From positions 118,235,363-118,299,362 of the forward strand of contig CM035164.1 in assembly GCA_020205615.1 (NCBI GenBank): a DNA stretch of 64,000 nucleotides, written 5' to 3'. This document shows, one piece after another, positions 49,914 through 61,533 of this stretch (positions are counted from its first letter, which is position 1; the number at the start of each line of letters is the position of its first letter). The position numbers were made by a program, and so were the translations under genes. Origin of the DNA: Panax quinquefolius (Eukaryota; Streptophyta; Magnoliopsida; Apiales; Araliaceae). Under the pieces are notes generated by a model that saw only the letters and a program-made list of their open reading frames with translations, had not been told where the DNA came from and searched no databases.

Positions 49914-51789
49914 TGTTAGGTTTGTAATATTCATGAACGCAATCAAATTGCAAAAATAGCGGAAACGTGTAAAAATCAGAGTTTAAAATTTTTACAAACC
50001 ATATACCCGGATCACCCTTTATGCACAATTATTAATTAAACGAAAAGATAAAGAATAAAATCATACCCTTGAAGATCGAAGCTTCCTCGTGTACAAGTTC
50101 ACCTCCAAATCCTTTCGCTTCAACTTGAATTCACCGGGTTTGGTTCCTTCGTTTGATCAACGTTAGCCACCCAAGTGTTTGGCCTCTAGAGGTGATCCAC
50201 CAAGGAAGAAGAAGGATTCAAGAAGATGGGTGGTTGGCTAAACCCTAGTTTTTCTATCTCTATATAGAAAAGAGCGTCTTCTCAACAATTGGAATTATTA
50301 CGTATATTTTTGGATATCCGATATAAGACTACTCTTATAAAGATATCGGGTAACCTTATTTAATAAAATAAGGTATTATTTATTTAATTAAACTCTTTTA
50401 ATTAAATGGGCTCCTAATCTTATTAGGGATAATTAATTAAACTCCTTTAACTAATTTTCCTCCTAATCCTATTAGGAATAAATGAGAGTACTTATATTAA
50501 CTTAATTTCTAAACTCTTTTAGAAATTAAAATAATAATAATAATAATTGTAATAATATTAATAAGACTCCTCTTATTAATTTATATTTAATATTTCTAAA
50601 ATATTAAATAATAAATATTAAGCTATTTAATTTATTCTATCACCATAGATTAAATTAAATATACATAACATATTATTACGATTATGCCATTAACTTCTTA
50701 AATAATTATTCTTCCTTTTATGGTGTGACCCTTTTTAGGTTCTCCATATTAAACCGATTGTGAATAAATCAATTAGAACAATTCTAATCATATTTAAATA
50801 AATAAATAAATTAAATAATTAATTTATTTAAATAAATAATATTTATTCTACAATAGGGATAAGCCTCCTAGCGATCAACGACTTTCCGGATAATATAGAT
50901 TTCAACATTTATCATAAAAGAACCTTTGAGTAAATAGTTCTGAAGTATAATTCAATCCTTCCACCATACTGATGTCCCAATTAAATATAAGACATGGAAT
51001 TCTTTCATCAAGTCTTATTTTATTTAATTATATGTATTTCGACTCTTAAATGCATGACTCCAAATAATGCAAATTAGAAACTCCTTTCTAATTTCATTAC
51101 ATTAACCCAAAGACTCTTCAAGTTGTCATTTATCGAATCACATAGGACATTTCTCTTCTTTTAATAAAGTGGTAGATTCTTTATTGATCATACATTATCT
51201 CCATGTACAACTTATTATACCTAAGCATACCCTTTGATATACCCTAAGGGTCTTAAGGAATAAGTCAAAGTATAACTCATCATACACAAGATACTATGAT
51301 GATCTCAAGTCCAAGGATCACTTGTCTACTATCACTACAGAAATTCCTATTGATAGGCAAGTAAAACTCCATTAGGTATTCCTTAGCGAGCCACGTTCAA
51401 AGTGAACTTATTCTCTAATAAGCACCTACATACTTGCTTTAGTGTCTCCACACAAATTATCATGAGATCAATCATCCTCATCCAACGAAAGCAAGAACGT
51501 ATGTACCAATCTATCCGGATTTACTAATCCCCAATTTAGTAATCCAACGATTGGGAACTATTTTAGTTTTAAGCTTTATAAGAATTTAGATCTCATTAGA
51601 ATGATCATCATCATTATTCTAAAAGCATTGCTTAAAACTATGGGTTTATCACATGTTATAAAAACAGCATCATTTAGATAATTAAAAGCCTTTAATAAAT
51701 TAATACTTTTTATTAATAAATGAATAAGATTGTTACAAAGTATATGCTTTATTATCAAACATGATTGGCTTGTGTGCATACTACTTTCA
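49914..51789 (-). repeat. 5' LTR of J
   Basis: 1876 bp and nearly the same as the 3' LTR, with scattered substitutions and small indels. Same ends (plus: TGTTAGG and TTTCA). Confidence 0.93.
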
Positions 51790-52735
51790 CACCTACCTCA
51801 TCCCAGCATACTAGAGAACGACAATTTCTTCCATAGAACGCCTCAAATGGAGCCATGACAATACTTACTTGATAACTGTTGTTGTAGGAAAACTCCACTA
51901 ATGGTAAGAAATTGTCCCAACTTCCTTTGAAGTCAAGGACACAAAGTCTTAATAAATCCTCTAGAGTTTGAATAGTCCTCTCTGATTGTCCGTCCGTTTG
52001 AGGATGATACGCCGAACTAAATCGTAAATCCGTGCCCATAGCTTTTTGCAAATTAACCCAAAATCTTGAAGTGAATCTTGGGCCTCGATCAGAAACTATA
52101 GATACTGGCATACCATGCAATCTTACAATCTCGTTTATATACATGCGAGTAAGACATTTAAGTGTATCAGTTTCTTGTATCGGTAAAAAATGAGCAGACT
52201 TGGTCAATCTATCAACAATGACCCAAATTGCATCTATGCCTTGAGAAACCTTAGGAAGACCAGTAATGAAATCCATGGTAATGTGCTCCCACTTCCATTC
52301 TGGAATTTCAAGTGGTTGCAATAGACCTTTTGGCACTTGATGCTCCGCCTTGACTCATTGACAAGTTAGACACCTTGAGATAAACCCCGCTATCTCTCTC
52401 TTCATATTGCTCCACCAAAATGTATATTGAAGATCACAATACATTTTGGTACTCCCAGGATGGATTGCAAACGGTGTGTTGTGCGCCTCCATCATAATTT
52501 TATACTTCAAGTCAGAATCGTTAGGAACACAAAGTCTGGAGTTGACTCGAAGTATTCTTTCTTCATCGATTCTTGCTTCTAGAATAACACCTTCTTGCAC
52601 TTTCTTCTTCATACGCATTAGCTCCAGTTCTGTAGCTTGAGCAGCTTTAACTTTATCGATTAAAGTCGGTTCTACTCGTATATTCGCCATCATCACATGG
52701 GTCCCTGAAGTCTTTAACTCTATCTCCATCCTTTA
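51790..52735 (-). pseudogene. Integrase of B, N-terminal and catalytic core
   Basis: 52729-52355 (minus) contains the zinc-binding module ending RCLTCQ with upstream His residues (HNTPFAIHPGSTKMY). 52336-51795 holds the rve core: [15 protein letters not shown] (first Asp), [13 protein letters not shown] (second Asp), [13 protein letters not shown] (Glu). [16 protein letters not shown] and [10 protein letters not shown] are conserved. The DDE triad is intact. A stop between the modules (near 52350) breaks the polyprotein, and copia J cuts the C-terminal domain away. Confidence 0.92.
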
Positions 52736-53830
52736 TAAGTCATACAAAATGGGCCTTTGCATTGACAATATCGCACTCGTACCTGCATATGACTTTCCCA
52801 TGTTGCATGAGAACACATCCTAAACCTTTGCCTAAAGCATCACTGTAGATGACAAATCCCTCCGAACTAGATGGTATTGTCAGAACAGGTGCTGAAATGA
52901 GTCTCCCCTTGAGTTCTTAAAAACTCTTCTCACATTCTTCGCTCCAACCGAATTTTGTATCTTTTCGAGTCAGCTGAGTTAATGGAGTAGCGATTCGAGA
53001 AAATCCTTCCACGAATCTCCGATAATAACCAGCTAAGCCCAAAAAGCTACGTACTTTGGTCACTGACTTGGGTTGCTTCCAGCTTTGAATTGCTTCAATC
53101 TTTGCTGGGTCAACAGATATTCCATGATTTGATATCACGTGCCCAAGGAATGCTACTTCCTCAAGCTAAAACTCACACTTCTTCAACTTGGCATAAAGCT
53201 TGTTTTCACGAAGCTTTTGGAGTATCAGCCTCAAGTGTTTCTCATGATCTTCACGGCTTTTGGAATATATGAGGATGTCATCAATAAAGACGACTACAAA
53301 ATGATCCAAATATTCCTTGAATACTCGGTTCATCATATCCATGAAGGCAGCAGGAGCATTAGTCAATCCAAAAGACATGACTAAGAATTCATAATGCCCG
53401 CATCGAAGTTCTCGAAAGCGTCTTTGGGATGTCATCGGTTTTAATCTTTAACTGATGATATCCGGAACGAAGATCGATCTTTGAAAAGAATTTGGCGCCT
53501 TGCAGCTGGTCAAATAGGTCATCAATGCTTGGCAACGGGTACCTATTTTTGATGGTGACATGATTCATTTTTCGATAATCAATACAAAGTCGCATATTTC
53601 CATCTTTCTTCTTTATGAAGAGAATAGGAGCACCCCAATGAGATGTACTAGGATGAATGAAATCGATGTCTAACAATTCCTGCAGTTGAGTCTTTAACTC
53701 CTGAAGTTCAACAGGAGCCATTCGATATGGGGCTTTGGAAATGGGTTTTGTATCGGGTTCAAGGTTGATACAAAATTCAATTTCACGCTCTAGGGGTAGG
53801 CCAGAAGTTCTTCAGGGAATATGTCAGGAA
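52736..53830 (-). pseudogene. Reverse transcriptase and shortened RNase H of B
   Basis: Segments on the minus strand: [20 protein letters not shown] and [20 protein letters not shown] (53700-53540), [14 protein letters not shown], then after a frameshift near 53420 [20 protein letters not shown] and [10 protein letters not shown] (catalytic Asp pair, near 53290). [20 protein letters not shown] follows at about 53050. A TAG replaces a Trp codon near 53165. RNase H begins GFVIYSDA but jumps after MQHGKVI straight to a fragment near its end, so most of it is deleted. Confidence 0.9.
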
Positions 53831-54440
53831 ATTTATTAACAATGGAAATATCATTCAAGACTGACATATTTTTGTTTAAATCCGTGACATGAGCTAAAGA
53901 AAGATTGACATCCGTTTTTCAATAAACGAATAGCTTTATGGTTTGAAATGACAGTGATTGACTTTAATGGTTTGGTTGCTTGAATTCGCATAATAGGTTG
54001 GTTAGGAACATGAAAGCTAACAACCTTACAAAAATAATCAATTTTAGCATGATGAGTAGTCAACTAATAAATTCCTAAAATCACATCGAATGCAAGTATT
54101 TTTAAAGAGATAAGATCGACAGGTAACGTGTGGTTACCGATTTGAATCAAACAAGACTTATAAACAGTGGACGTTATGGAGGTTTCTCCCAACGGAGTTT
54201 CAACAGATAAATCAAAGTCTAATTTCTCCATAGTCAAATTTAAACGTTGAGCGCAAGTAGGAGAAATAAAAGAATGGGTAGAACCGGTATCAAATAAGGT
54301 ATAAGCTTTGCAAGAGTTTATGATTAGCTTACCCGTGATCACCTCGTTCGGATTCCTCACTTTTTGAGAGGTTACGAAAAACGCTCTCCCTTGAACTACT
54401 GATTTTGTCTTATCTTGGACGGCCTTTGATGCCTCCAACC
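53831..54440 (-). pseudogene. Protease of B
   Basis: The minus strand shows LFDTGSTHSFISPTCAQRLN (DTG active site, about 54300) and LPVDLISLKILAFDVILGI followed by a stop where W-L-T-T-H-H is expected. Continues to KPLKSITVISNHKAIRLLKN. Processing enzyme of the polyprotein in intact members. Confidence 0.9.
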
Positions 54441-55506
54441 CAGCTGGACTTGACTTTGGTGCCCTAGAAAATCAGGCTAGGTGACATTCTCTTCCACAAT
54501 TGTAACATGCTTTGGACTGCTGCGTACAGTTTGGACTAATGTGTCCCTCCCCTCCGCATTTGTAACATACGACCGGCGGTCGTTATCCTTCCTTAACAAC
54601 AGGTGCTGGTGCTGACGTCTTTCCATCATTATTGAATCTCCTCTTCTTGAAATTTCCACTTCTATTATCTTGGCCATGATTACCACCGGAGTGGTTACCA
54701 TTTCTGGCATGTTGATTCCCTCCACGTTTGTTGTCACTGCTTCTATAACTGCTACCATTGGTATTATCGACTTGTCGGCTACTCTCTCTGGGTTATGTTA
54801 ACTCATTATCGCGCTCCAATAACTGAGCCCTATTTACAACATCTGAATACAAACACAGTTTGTGAGAAATTAAGTATTGACGTATCTCAGGTTTCAAACC
54901 TCTTAGAAACATCCGCGCCATTCTCTTCTCATTATCAACCAAGTGGGGCGCAAACCGAGACAACTTAGCAAACTTAGCTTCGTACTGTGACACGATCATA
55001 CGAATACTTTTGGGAAAGTACTTGTCGTTGAACAGCTCTTGGAACTTCTCCCAAGACATTTTCAGTGTGGCAGGTTGAGTACGCTTTACAGATTCCCACC
55101 AGTAATCTGCCTCTCTTCGCAACATGAAGGTGGCAAAGGGAACCTTTTGCTCCTCGGAGCATCCCAAGACATCAAATATCTTGGTGATGTGCTTTATCCA
55201 CGTCTCCGCCTTAAGTGGTTTTGGCTCTCCAATAAACTCCGGTGGTCCCAGCTCCTTGAACTGCTTGGCGGTGACCGTATGAGAGTTGCCAGTGTTTCCA
55301 CCTGCATTTTGGATAGGAGCCGCTCTCGCCTGATGTTGCATGAATTGCATAAAGCTTCTGAACATCCCATCGTTCATCATTTGATCGGTGTTGTTGTTTA
55401 CCTGAGGATTATTATCTTCCTGTTGCACATTATCCTGGGTATTGATCGTTGGTGACTCAACGGTCTCATGTGCTTCATTGTTGATCTCAACATTTTCAAA
55501 TGCCAT
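54441..55506 (-). pseudogene. Gag of B with two zinc knuckles
   Basis: Start at 55506 (MAFENVEINNEAHETVESPT) because this position is shared with C and A. Capsid motifs include FKELGPPEFIGEPKPLKAET, READYWWESVKRTQP, FNDKYFPKSIRMIVSQYEAK and ERMARMFLRGLKPEIRQYL. After a TAA (about 54795), an Asn/Gly/Arg-rich linker leads to knuckles CYKCGGEGHISPNC and CYNCGRECHLA, the second missing its final Cys. A TGA at 54472-54474 stands where C and A have a sense codon. Best preserved Gag in the window. Confidence 0.92.
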
Positions 55507-55679
55507 TTTCAAATACTGCCACAAAAAAAGGGTTAATTGACATATCACATATTATCCCTATACTCTGACCGACCAATTAAATACCAAATAATCTTAGGTA
55601 GGTCATAGTAGCGAAGGAATTCCCCGTCTCTCCCCTCCTAGTTCTTGTCTCACATCTCAACCAGGGATCATATCCCTAA

Positions 55680-55691
55680 GCTTTGGTACCA
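55680..55691 (-). other. Primer-binding site of B
   Basis: On the minus strand TGGTACCAAAGC, two bases from the 5' LTR, a slightly mutated initiator tRNA-Met primer site. Confidence 0.8.
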
Positions 55692-55693
55692 AC

Positions 55694-58258
55694 TGTGACG
55701 CCCCCAAAATAGGTATACATCACCCATCTTGGGTCGCCAAATACATGGTACAAAATACAAATACAAACTTAATTATACAACATGAGCTGAGAGTTATTAG
55801 ATGAATATTGTCTTCTAGACAATATCCAAACTCAAATGGAGTCCTCATTATATTTATTGTCACACTATTTTATAGAATAGTGAGGACTACTATAACACCA
55901 TCTCGGACCATCACACTGTTCCCCGACTAATTCTGGCTACGTTTTCATTTCCTGAAGAGAATAATGGAAGTAAAAGGGTGAGCTTAATTAGCTCAGTAAG
56001 AAATATTATGACTAAGATAATGCAGAATAAGTTATCATTAGCCTTCAACAATGTTAAACTGATAGAATATAATCGACAACAAGTTTAACTGTAGCGGAAT
56101 AAGCAATCCATTAGAAGAGTCAAGTAGAGCATGTTATCTACTATCTTCTATGATTTAAAAAGGTTTTCATCAACTTTATCGCTGAGACTCAGCTTAATAA
56201 ATAAACCACATCTTCGAATCATCCCTGCACTACGGGACAAGGATATTCATGTAATCATCAATGGTCATGATTATACCGAATAAACCCTGGTCATAATTAT
56301 ATCAACCAACAATCCATCTATGCACGTAAGCTAAAGATGACTTTCATCACAATATAAGCATGATGATGATGACAATGATATAAGTATTTAATTAAATGAA
56401 AGCAAAGGATAAATTTTAAAGATTCATAATTTAATTTATCTAGTATTCAATAATGTCCAAATTGTCAACATGATACTCTTTGTGGAGTAAAATTCAAGAA
56501 TAATATCCATGTATCAAAAATATTTTGGACAGAAAAGAAATCAATTTTTTGGGTGAATGGTACTTCGTAAATAGTAACTCGACATGAAAAGTACCCTAAA
56601 TATCCGAGTGAATAATATTATAGTGAATAGTAATTGGGTGAATAGTAACCCGTGAATAGTATTCTAGCATAAAAAATGTCCCGAATACCCGAGTGAATAA
56701 TATTATAGTGAATAGTAACCAGGTGAATAGTAACCCAGGTGAAAATGTTGATATTTAATAAGAAAGTTCATATCAATATTCCAATGAAACGATACTGGAT
56801 AAAGCGCAAAACTCAAGGATATTCCACTAATTTCAAGGATTATAGAAGCAATACTTACCATAGTAAGTTTAGATTTAAGAATATGAAAAGAAATAACATA
56901 CGAAACTGCAAATGGATTTTCACCCGTCATACGGTACGTAATCCACGTAGACAGGTTATTCCGACATATTAAAGGATAAATACTAAAAATATTATTCCTT
57001 ATGAATACGAAAGAAATAATACCCCTCACGAATACAACAAATAATATCCCTTACCTTAGTAGAAAGTTGGATACTGCAAAAGTGAAGTAGCAGAATACTC
57101 TTCTTCTTGCTCTCTATAGTTTCTCTCTCTATAGTGTCTCTTATGAATCTCAGTGAATTGGTGAGAATGAAAGAAGAATTAAGCTTCTATTTATAGGAAA
57201 ATGGACTAAATAGTAACTAATTCACGAACGGTCCAGATTGATTCACTATTAGAACGGATGGTCCAGATTGATTACTATTAAAACCACAACCGACGGTCCA
57301 GATTAATTTACTTTTAAAACCACCACCGAAGGTCCAGATTGATTACTTTTAAAACCACCATCAACGGTCCAGATTGATTTACTATTAAAACCACCACCGA
57401 CGGTCCATATTGATTTATTTTTAGAACCACCATCAATGGTCCAGATTGATTTAAATTATTACACTTTGGTACCCCTAAAGTTTTCCAAGTTTGCATTATT
57501 CCCCTCTAACTTTTGTAATTCACTTATCTTCAATAAACACATTCTTAATACTTCAACAATTAGTCATTATTAATATTATAACTCATAATATTTAACAACC
57601 AGATCGTTCCCAGGAAAAGGGGGATTTCCAATAAGGATTTCTCCCTATTGGCGCGCAATTAGGTGACCAAACCTCTCCTCGACAGAACTTTCTAGACATT
57701 GTCAATATTGCAAATAATAATATGAATAACTTTATCGTCTCAATTATTGATTTAATAATATAAAATATTATGCAGATGATACTGTGACAATAATTGAATC
57801 AATAATATGAGAGATATGATGCATCAATTATTGTAGCAATAATTGAGTATAACAGAGTGACTTCTTACGTAAACATCAATAATCAATACCGTGTGCTACT
57901 ATGCAACCACGTGTATTACTATACTTTTACCACCGGGGTAGTTCAATAGTTTAACGATAAAACTTCCGCTATTATTTTTATAAAAAGATATTTCTGTCGT
58001 TTTCTAACTACGATAATACTTTTGTTCTGGGGTCCACCAATGATTATGCCATCGTACGAATATTCCCTGTTAAAACGAATATTCCCCGACCAATCGAATA
58101 TTCACTAACACAACGAATATTTTATATCAGCTTGCTTACTTTACAAAATTTTCCAAATATTACCCACAATTATAACATTATATCATATCCACGCCATAAT
58201 ATTCAAAAATATATTTCGAGAAAAATTATTCTTTATTCAAAAAAGTTGGGGTCTTACA
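55694..58258 (-). repeat. 5' LTR of B
   Basis: 2565 bp; plus orientation TGTGACGCCCCC to GGGGTCTTACA. Minus-strand TATA box at 57188-57195 with CTCTCTATAGT leader repeats downstream. It contains a GAATAGTAAC array (56560-56740) and the 36-bp array (57220-57445). Confidence 0.93.
57220..57445. repeat. 36-bp subrepeat array in 5' LTR of B
   Basis: About six copies of the GGTCCAGATTGATTTACTAT unit, upstream of the TATA box, in U3. Confidence 0.88.
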
Positions 58259-58263
58259 CGTAA

Positions 58264-58872
58264 TGCGTGAATAATTTGTGGTCGTGATACTAATGAATAT
58301 CTTTGGTCGTAGTGCAAGGATGATTTGATGATGTGGATTATTTATTAAGCTGAGTGTCAGCGATAAAACTGTTGATAAACTTTTTAAATCATAGAAGATA
58401 GTAGATATCATGCTCTACTTGACTCTTCTAATGGATTGTTTGTTCCGCTGCAGTTAAACTTGATGTCTATTATATTTTATCAGTTTAATACTGTTGAAGG
58501 CTAACGATAATTTATTCTGCATTATCTTAGTCATAATATTTCTTACTAGGCTAGTTGAGCTCACCCTTTTGATTTCATTGTTCTCTTCGGGAAATGAGAG
58601 TATAGCTGGGACTAGTCGGGGAGCGGAGTGACGGTCTAGATGTCTGCATTAGTAGTCCTCACTATTTTGTGAAATACTGGAAAAATAAATGTAATAATAT
58701 TGAATTTGAGTTTGTATATTGTCTAGAAGACAATATTTGTATTAAAACTCACAACTTATGTTTTGTCGTACTTTTTATACTTACGGTTGTATAATTAAGT
58801 TGTATTTGAATTACATACCATGTATTTGGCGACCCAAGATGGGTGATGTATACTGCTTTTGGGCGCGTCACA
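58264..58872 (+). repeat. 5' LTR of D, last part
   Basis: Resumes after B with GTCGTAGTGCAAGGATG words and ends GGGCGCGTCACA, just before the primer-binding site. Confidence 0.9.
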
Positions 58873-58874
58873 AT

Positions 58875-58885
58875 TGGTATCGAGC
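58875..58885 (+). other. Primer-binding site of D
   Basis: TGGTATCGAGC, like the initiator tRNA-Met complement TGGTATCAGAGC with one base missing. Confidence 0.75.
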
Positions 58886-59055
58886 TTAGGATATGATCCT
58901 GGTGAGATCTGAGACAAGAACTAGGAGGGGAGAGACGGGGAATTTCTTCCCTAGTATGACCTACATAAGTTTATTTGCTATTTAATTGGTCGGTCAGAGT
59001 ATAGGGATAATATGTTGCATGTCAATTAACCCTTGTTTTGTGGCAGTTTTTGAAA

Positions 59056-59740
59056 ATGGCAGCTGAAAATGTTAACAATGGAGTGAATGAGACCGTGGAG
59101 ACACCTCTAATCACCAACCAGGATAATGTGATGTCAGGCAAAGAAGGAATTAGAGATATCCATGTGGTGAGTGAAGAATTAATAGTTGCACCCGAGCTAG
59201 TCGCAAAGGTAGCAACTGAGAGTGAGGAAGAAGAGGAACCTGTGGAGAATTTATTAGAAGAATTTTATGATCAAAATGTAGAATTGCAAAATCGTATTCA
59301 TGAGTTAGAAGAACAGGCTGAAGAACGGCAGGCGGTCGTGGAACAAAGGGATGCAACAATTTAAAATTGTGTTACCCGATGTGCGATGCTTGAGTAGAAG
59401 CACTTTTTGGCAGAGTATAAGATATTGGAGTTGGAATCTGAGAATTCTATGATCAAAGTTCTGATGAAAGAAGAATCAACTGAACGAATGATAATAGATG
59501 ATGCATGGGTAAAAGTCGCACGACACGTTGATATTGTAGAAAAAGACGTCCGATCCAATAAGGCCAAAATAGATGAAATGGATTTCGCTTTTTGGACAGC
59601 AATTGGGAGAATCCAACATCGAGTTCGGAATTATCCTGTGCAGAGCGGTCAAATCCAATTCGATATGGATTGGAGAGTTATGATTTGAATCATGGATTAG
59701 GAATTTGACGAAGCAATTAAGGGTGGAATGTACTCTATAA
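59056..59740 (+). pseudogene. Gag-position ORF of D with unrelated coiled-coil core
   Basis: The first residues (MAAENVNNGVNETVETPLIT) and the leader match the gag starts of B and C. From about 59128 the homology stops. Instead one frame, interrupted by TAA at 59362 and TAG at 59395, encodes an acidic coiled-coil protein: EEFYDQNVELQNRIHELEEQ, HFLAEYKILELESENSMIKV and VDIVEKDVRSNKAKIDEMDF. There are no capsid motifs and no CCHC knuckle. Homology to B and C resumes near 59740, at the segment before the protease (GTCCAAATGGGATGG versus GTCCAGCTGGGACGG in C). I do not recognise the inserted segment; it could be captured host sequence or a divergent Gag. Confidence 0.7.
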
Positions 59741-59829
59741 AAAAGTTAAGTCCAAATGGGATGGTGACGCCAAAGGATGTCCCAGATAAGTCAAAGTCGG
59801 TAGTTTAAGTGAGAGCATTTGTTGAGGAA

Positions 59830-60330
59830 CCCGAACGATGTTATCACGGGTAAGTTAATTGTAAACGCTTACGAAGTCTATACCTTATTCGATACGGTTC
59901 TACTTACTCTTTTATTTATCATACTTGCGCTCAATGTTTAAATTTAACTCAGGAGAAATTAGACTTTGACTTATCTGTTGAAACTCCGTTGGGAGAAACC
60001 TTCATTACATCCACTATTTATAAGTCTTGTTTGGTTCAAATCGGTACCCTCACATTACCTGTCGATCTTATTTCATTGAAAATACTTGCATTTGACGTAA
60101 TTCTAGGGATTGATTGGCTAACTACTCATCATGCAAAAATTGATTATTTTCGTAAGGTTGTTATCTTTCATATTCCTAACCAACCTATTATGCAAATTCA
60201 AGCAACCAAACCATTAAAATCAATCACTGTCATCTCAAGCCATAAAGCTATTCGTTTATTGAATAACGAATGTCAAGCTTTCTTAGCTCATGTCATAAAT
60301 TTAAACAAAAATACGTCAATTTTGAATGAT
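59830..60330 (+). pseudogene. Protease of D
   Basis: The active-site DTG is spoiled (…YLIRYGSTYSFIYHTCAQCL) by a base loss at 59892-59905. The rest is open: SLKILAFDVILGIDWLTTHH and KPLKSITVISSHKAIRLLNN. Continuous with the pol frame starting at 59989. Confidence 0.88.
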
Positions 60331-61533
60331 ATTTCTATTGTTAATAAATTTCCTGACATATTCCCTGAAGAATTTTCTGGCCTACCCCCAGAGTGTGAAA
60401 TTAAATTTTGTATCGACCTTGAACCCGGTACAAAACCCATTTCTAAAGTTCCATATCGAATTGCTCCTATTGAACTTCAGGAGTTAAAGACCTAACTGCA
60501 GGAATTGTTAGACATCGGTTTCATTCATCCTAGTACGTCTCCTCGGGGTGCTCCTGTTCTATTCGTGAAGAAGGAGGATGGGAGTTTGCGATTTTGTATT
60601 GATTATCGGGAGTTGAACCATGTCACCATAAAAAATAGATACCCGTTGCCTCGCATTGATGACCTGTTTGACCAGTTGTAAGGCGCCAAATTCTTTTCAA
60701 AGATTGATCTTAGTTCCAGATATCACCAATTGAAGATTAAAACTGATGACATTCCAAAGACTGCTTTCAGAACTCGGTACGGGCATTATGAATTCCTAGT
60801 CATGTCCTTTGGATTGACTAATGCTCCTGCTGCCTTCATGGATATGATGAACCGAGTATTCAAGGATTATTTGGATCACTTCGTAGTTGTCTTTATTGAT
60901 GACATCCTCATTTACTCCAAAAACTGTGAAGATCATGAGCAACACTTGATGCAGATACTCCAAAAGCTTCGTGAGAATAAGTTATATGCCAAGTTGAAGA
61001 AATGCGAGTTCTGGCATGAGGAAGTAGCATTTCTTGGGCACGTGATATCCAATCACGAAATATCTGTTGACCTGGCAAAGATTAAAGCAATTCAAAGCTG
61101 GGAACAACCTAAATTAGTGATCGAAGTACGTAGCTTTCTTGGCTTAGCTGGTTATTATCAGAGATTCGTAGAAGGGTTTTCTCGAATCTCTACTCCATTA
61201 ACTCAGATGACTCGGAAAGATACAAAATTCAGTTGGAGCGAGGAATGTGAGAAGAGTTTTTAAGAGCTCAAGAGGAGACTCATTTCAGCACCTGTTCTGA
61301 CAATACCATCTGGCTCGGAGGGATTTGTCATCTACAATGATGCTTCGGGCAAAGGGTTAGGATGTGTTCTCATGCAACATGGGAAATTCATAGCCTATGC
61401 CTCTCGACAACTTAAAGAATATGAGAGAAATTATCCTACTCATGATCTAGAGTTGGCAGCTGTTGTCTTCGCACTTAAAATTTGGAGGCATTACCTGTAT
61501 GGGGAGAAAGTGGATATCTATACGAAACATAAA
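60331..61533 (+). pseudogene. Reverse transcriptase and partial RNase H of D
   Basis: Recognised in order: [104 protein letters not shown] with its catalytic Asp pair (near 60895), [20 protein letters not shown], then RNase H with [20 protein letters not shown] and [20 protein letters not shown]. The frame is open except for three stops (60493, 60679, 61261), two of them at Gln codons of B. It ends at VDIYTKHK, where G inserted in the RNase H. It would need only few changes to be open, so D decayed slowly or recently. Confidence 0.93.

Larger units (their letters stand above)
42644..51789 (-). mobile_element. Copia element J, inserted in B integrase
   Basis: 9146 bp with LTRs 49914-51789 (5', minus) and 42644-44514 (3'), primer-binding site and polypurine tract. 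Perfect duplications CACCT flank it (42639-42643 and 51790-51794). The LTRs (1876 and 1871 bp) look highly alike, but the interior keeps only decayed pieces of gag, integrase, reverse transcriptase and RNase H in the Ty1/copia order, and a long AT-rich leader. The lineage within copia is not certain. Confidence 0.92.
32389..58258 (-). mobile_element. Chromovirus B (Ty3/gypsy with chromodomain), carrying C and J
   Basis: On the minus strand: 5' LTR 58258-55694, primer-binding site, gag with two zinc knuckles, protease, reverse transcriptase, shortened RNase H, integrase split by copia J, chromodomain, polypurine tract, and a 3' LTR split by C. Target duplication is CGTAG (32384-32388) versus CGTAA (58259-58263), one mismatch. 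Without the nested elements it would be about 9.7 kb. The chromodomain identifies it as a chromovirus; Tekay/Del is the likely lineage from LTR length and Gag. Confidence 0.9.
23743..61533 (+). mobile_element. Chromovirus D (Ty3/gypsy), host of the nested stack
   Basis: A plus-strand element with a 5' LTR split into three pieces (23743-25318, 31866-32388, 58264-58872), together about 2.71 kb. It is followed by a primer-binding site (58875), a gag-position ORF, protease, reverse transcriptase and a partial RNase H, cut at 61533 by element G. The LTR pieces join without loss when E and B and one copy of each target duplication are removed. The sequence pattern and the related chromodomain elements B and C point to the Tekay/Del lineage, which is inference. 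Confidence 0.85.

Noticed and set aside
55039..55455. 138-codon plus-strand ORF
   Set aside because: Antisense shadow of the well-preserved gag of B.
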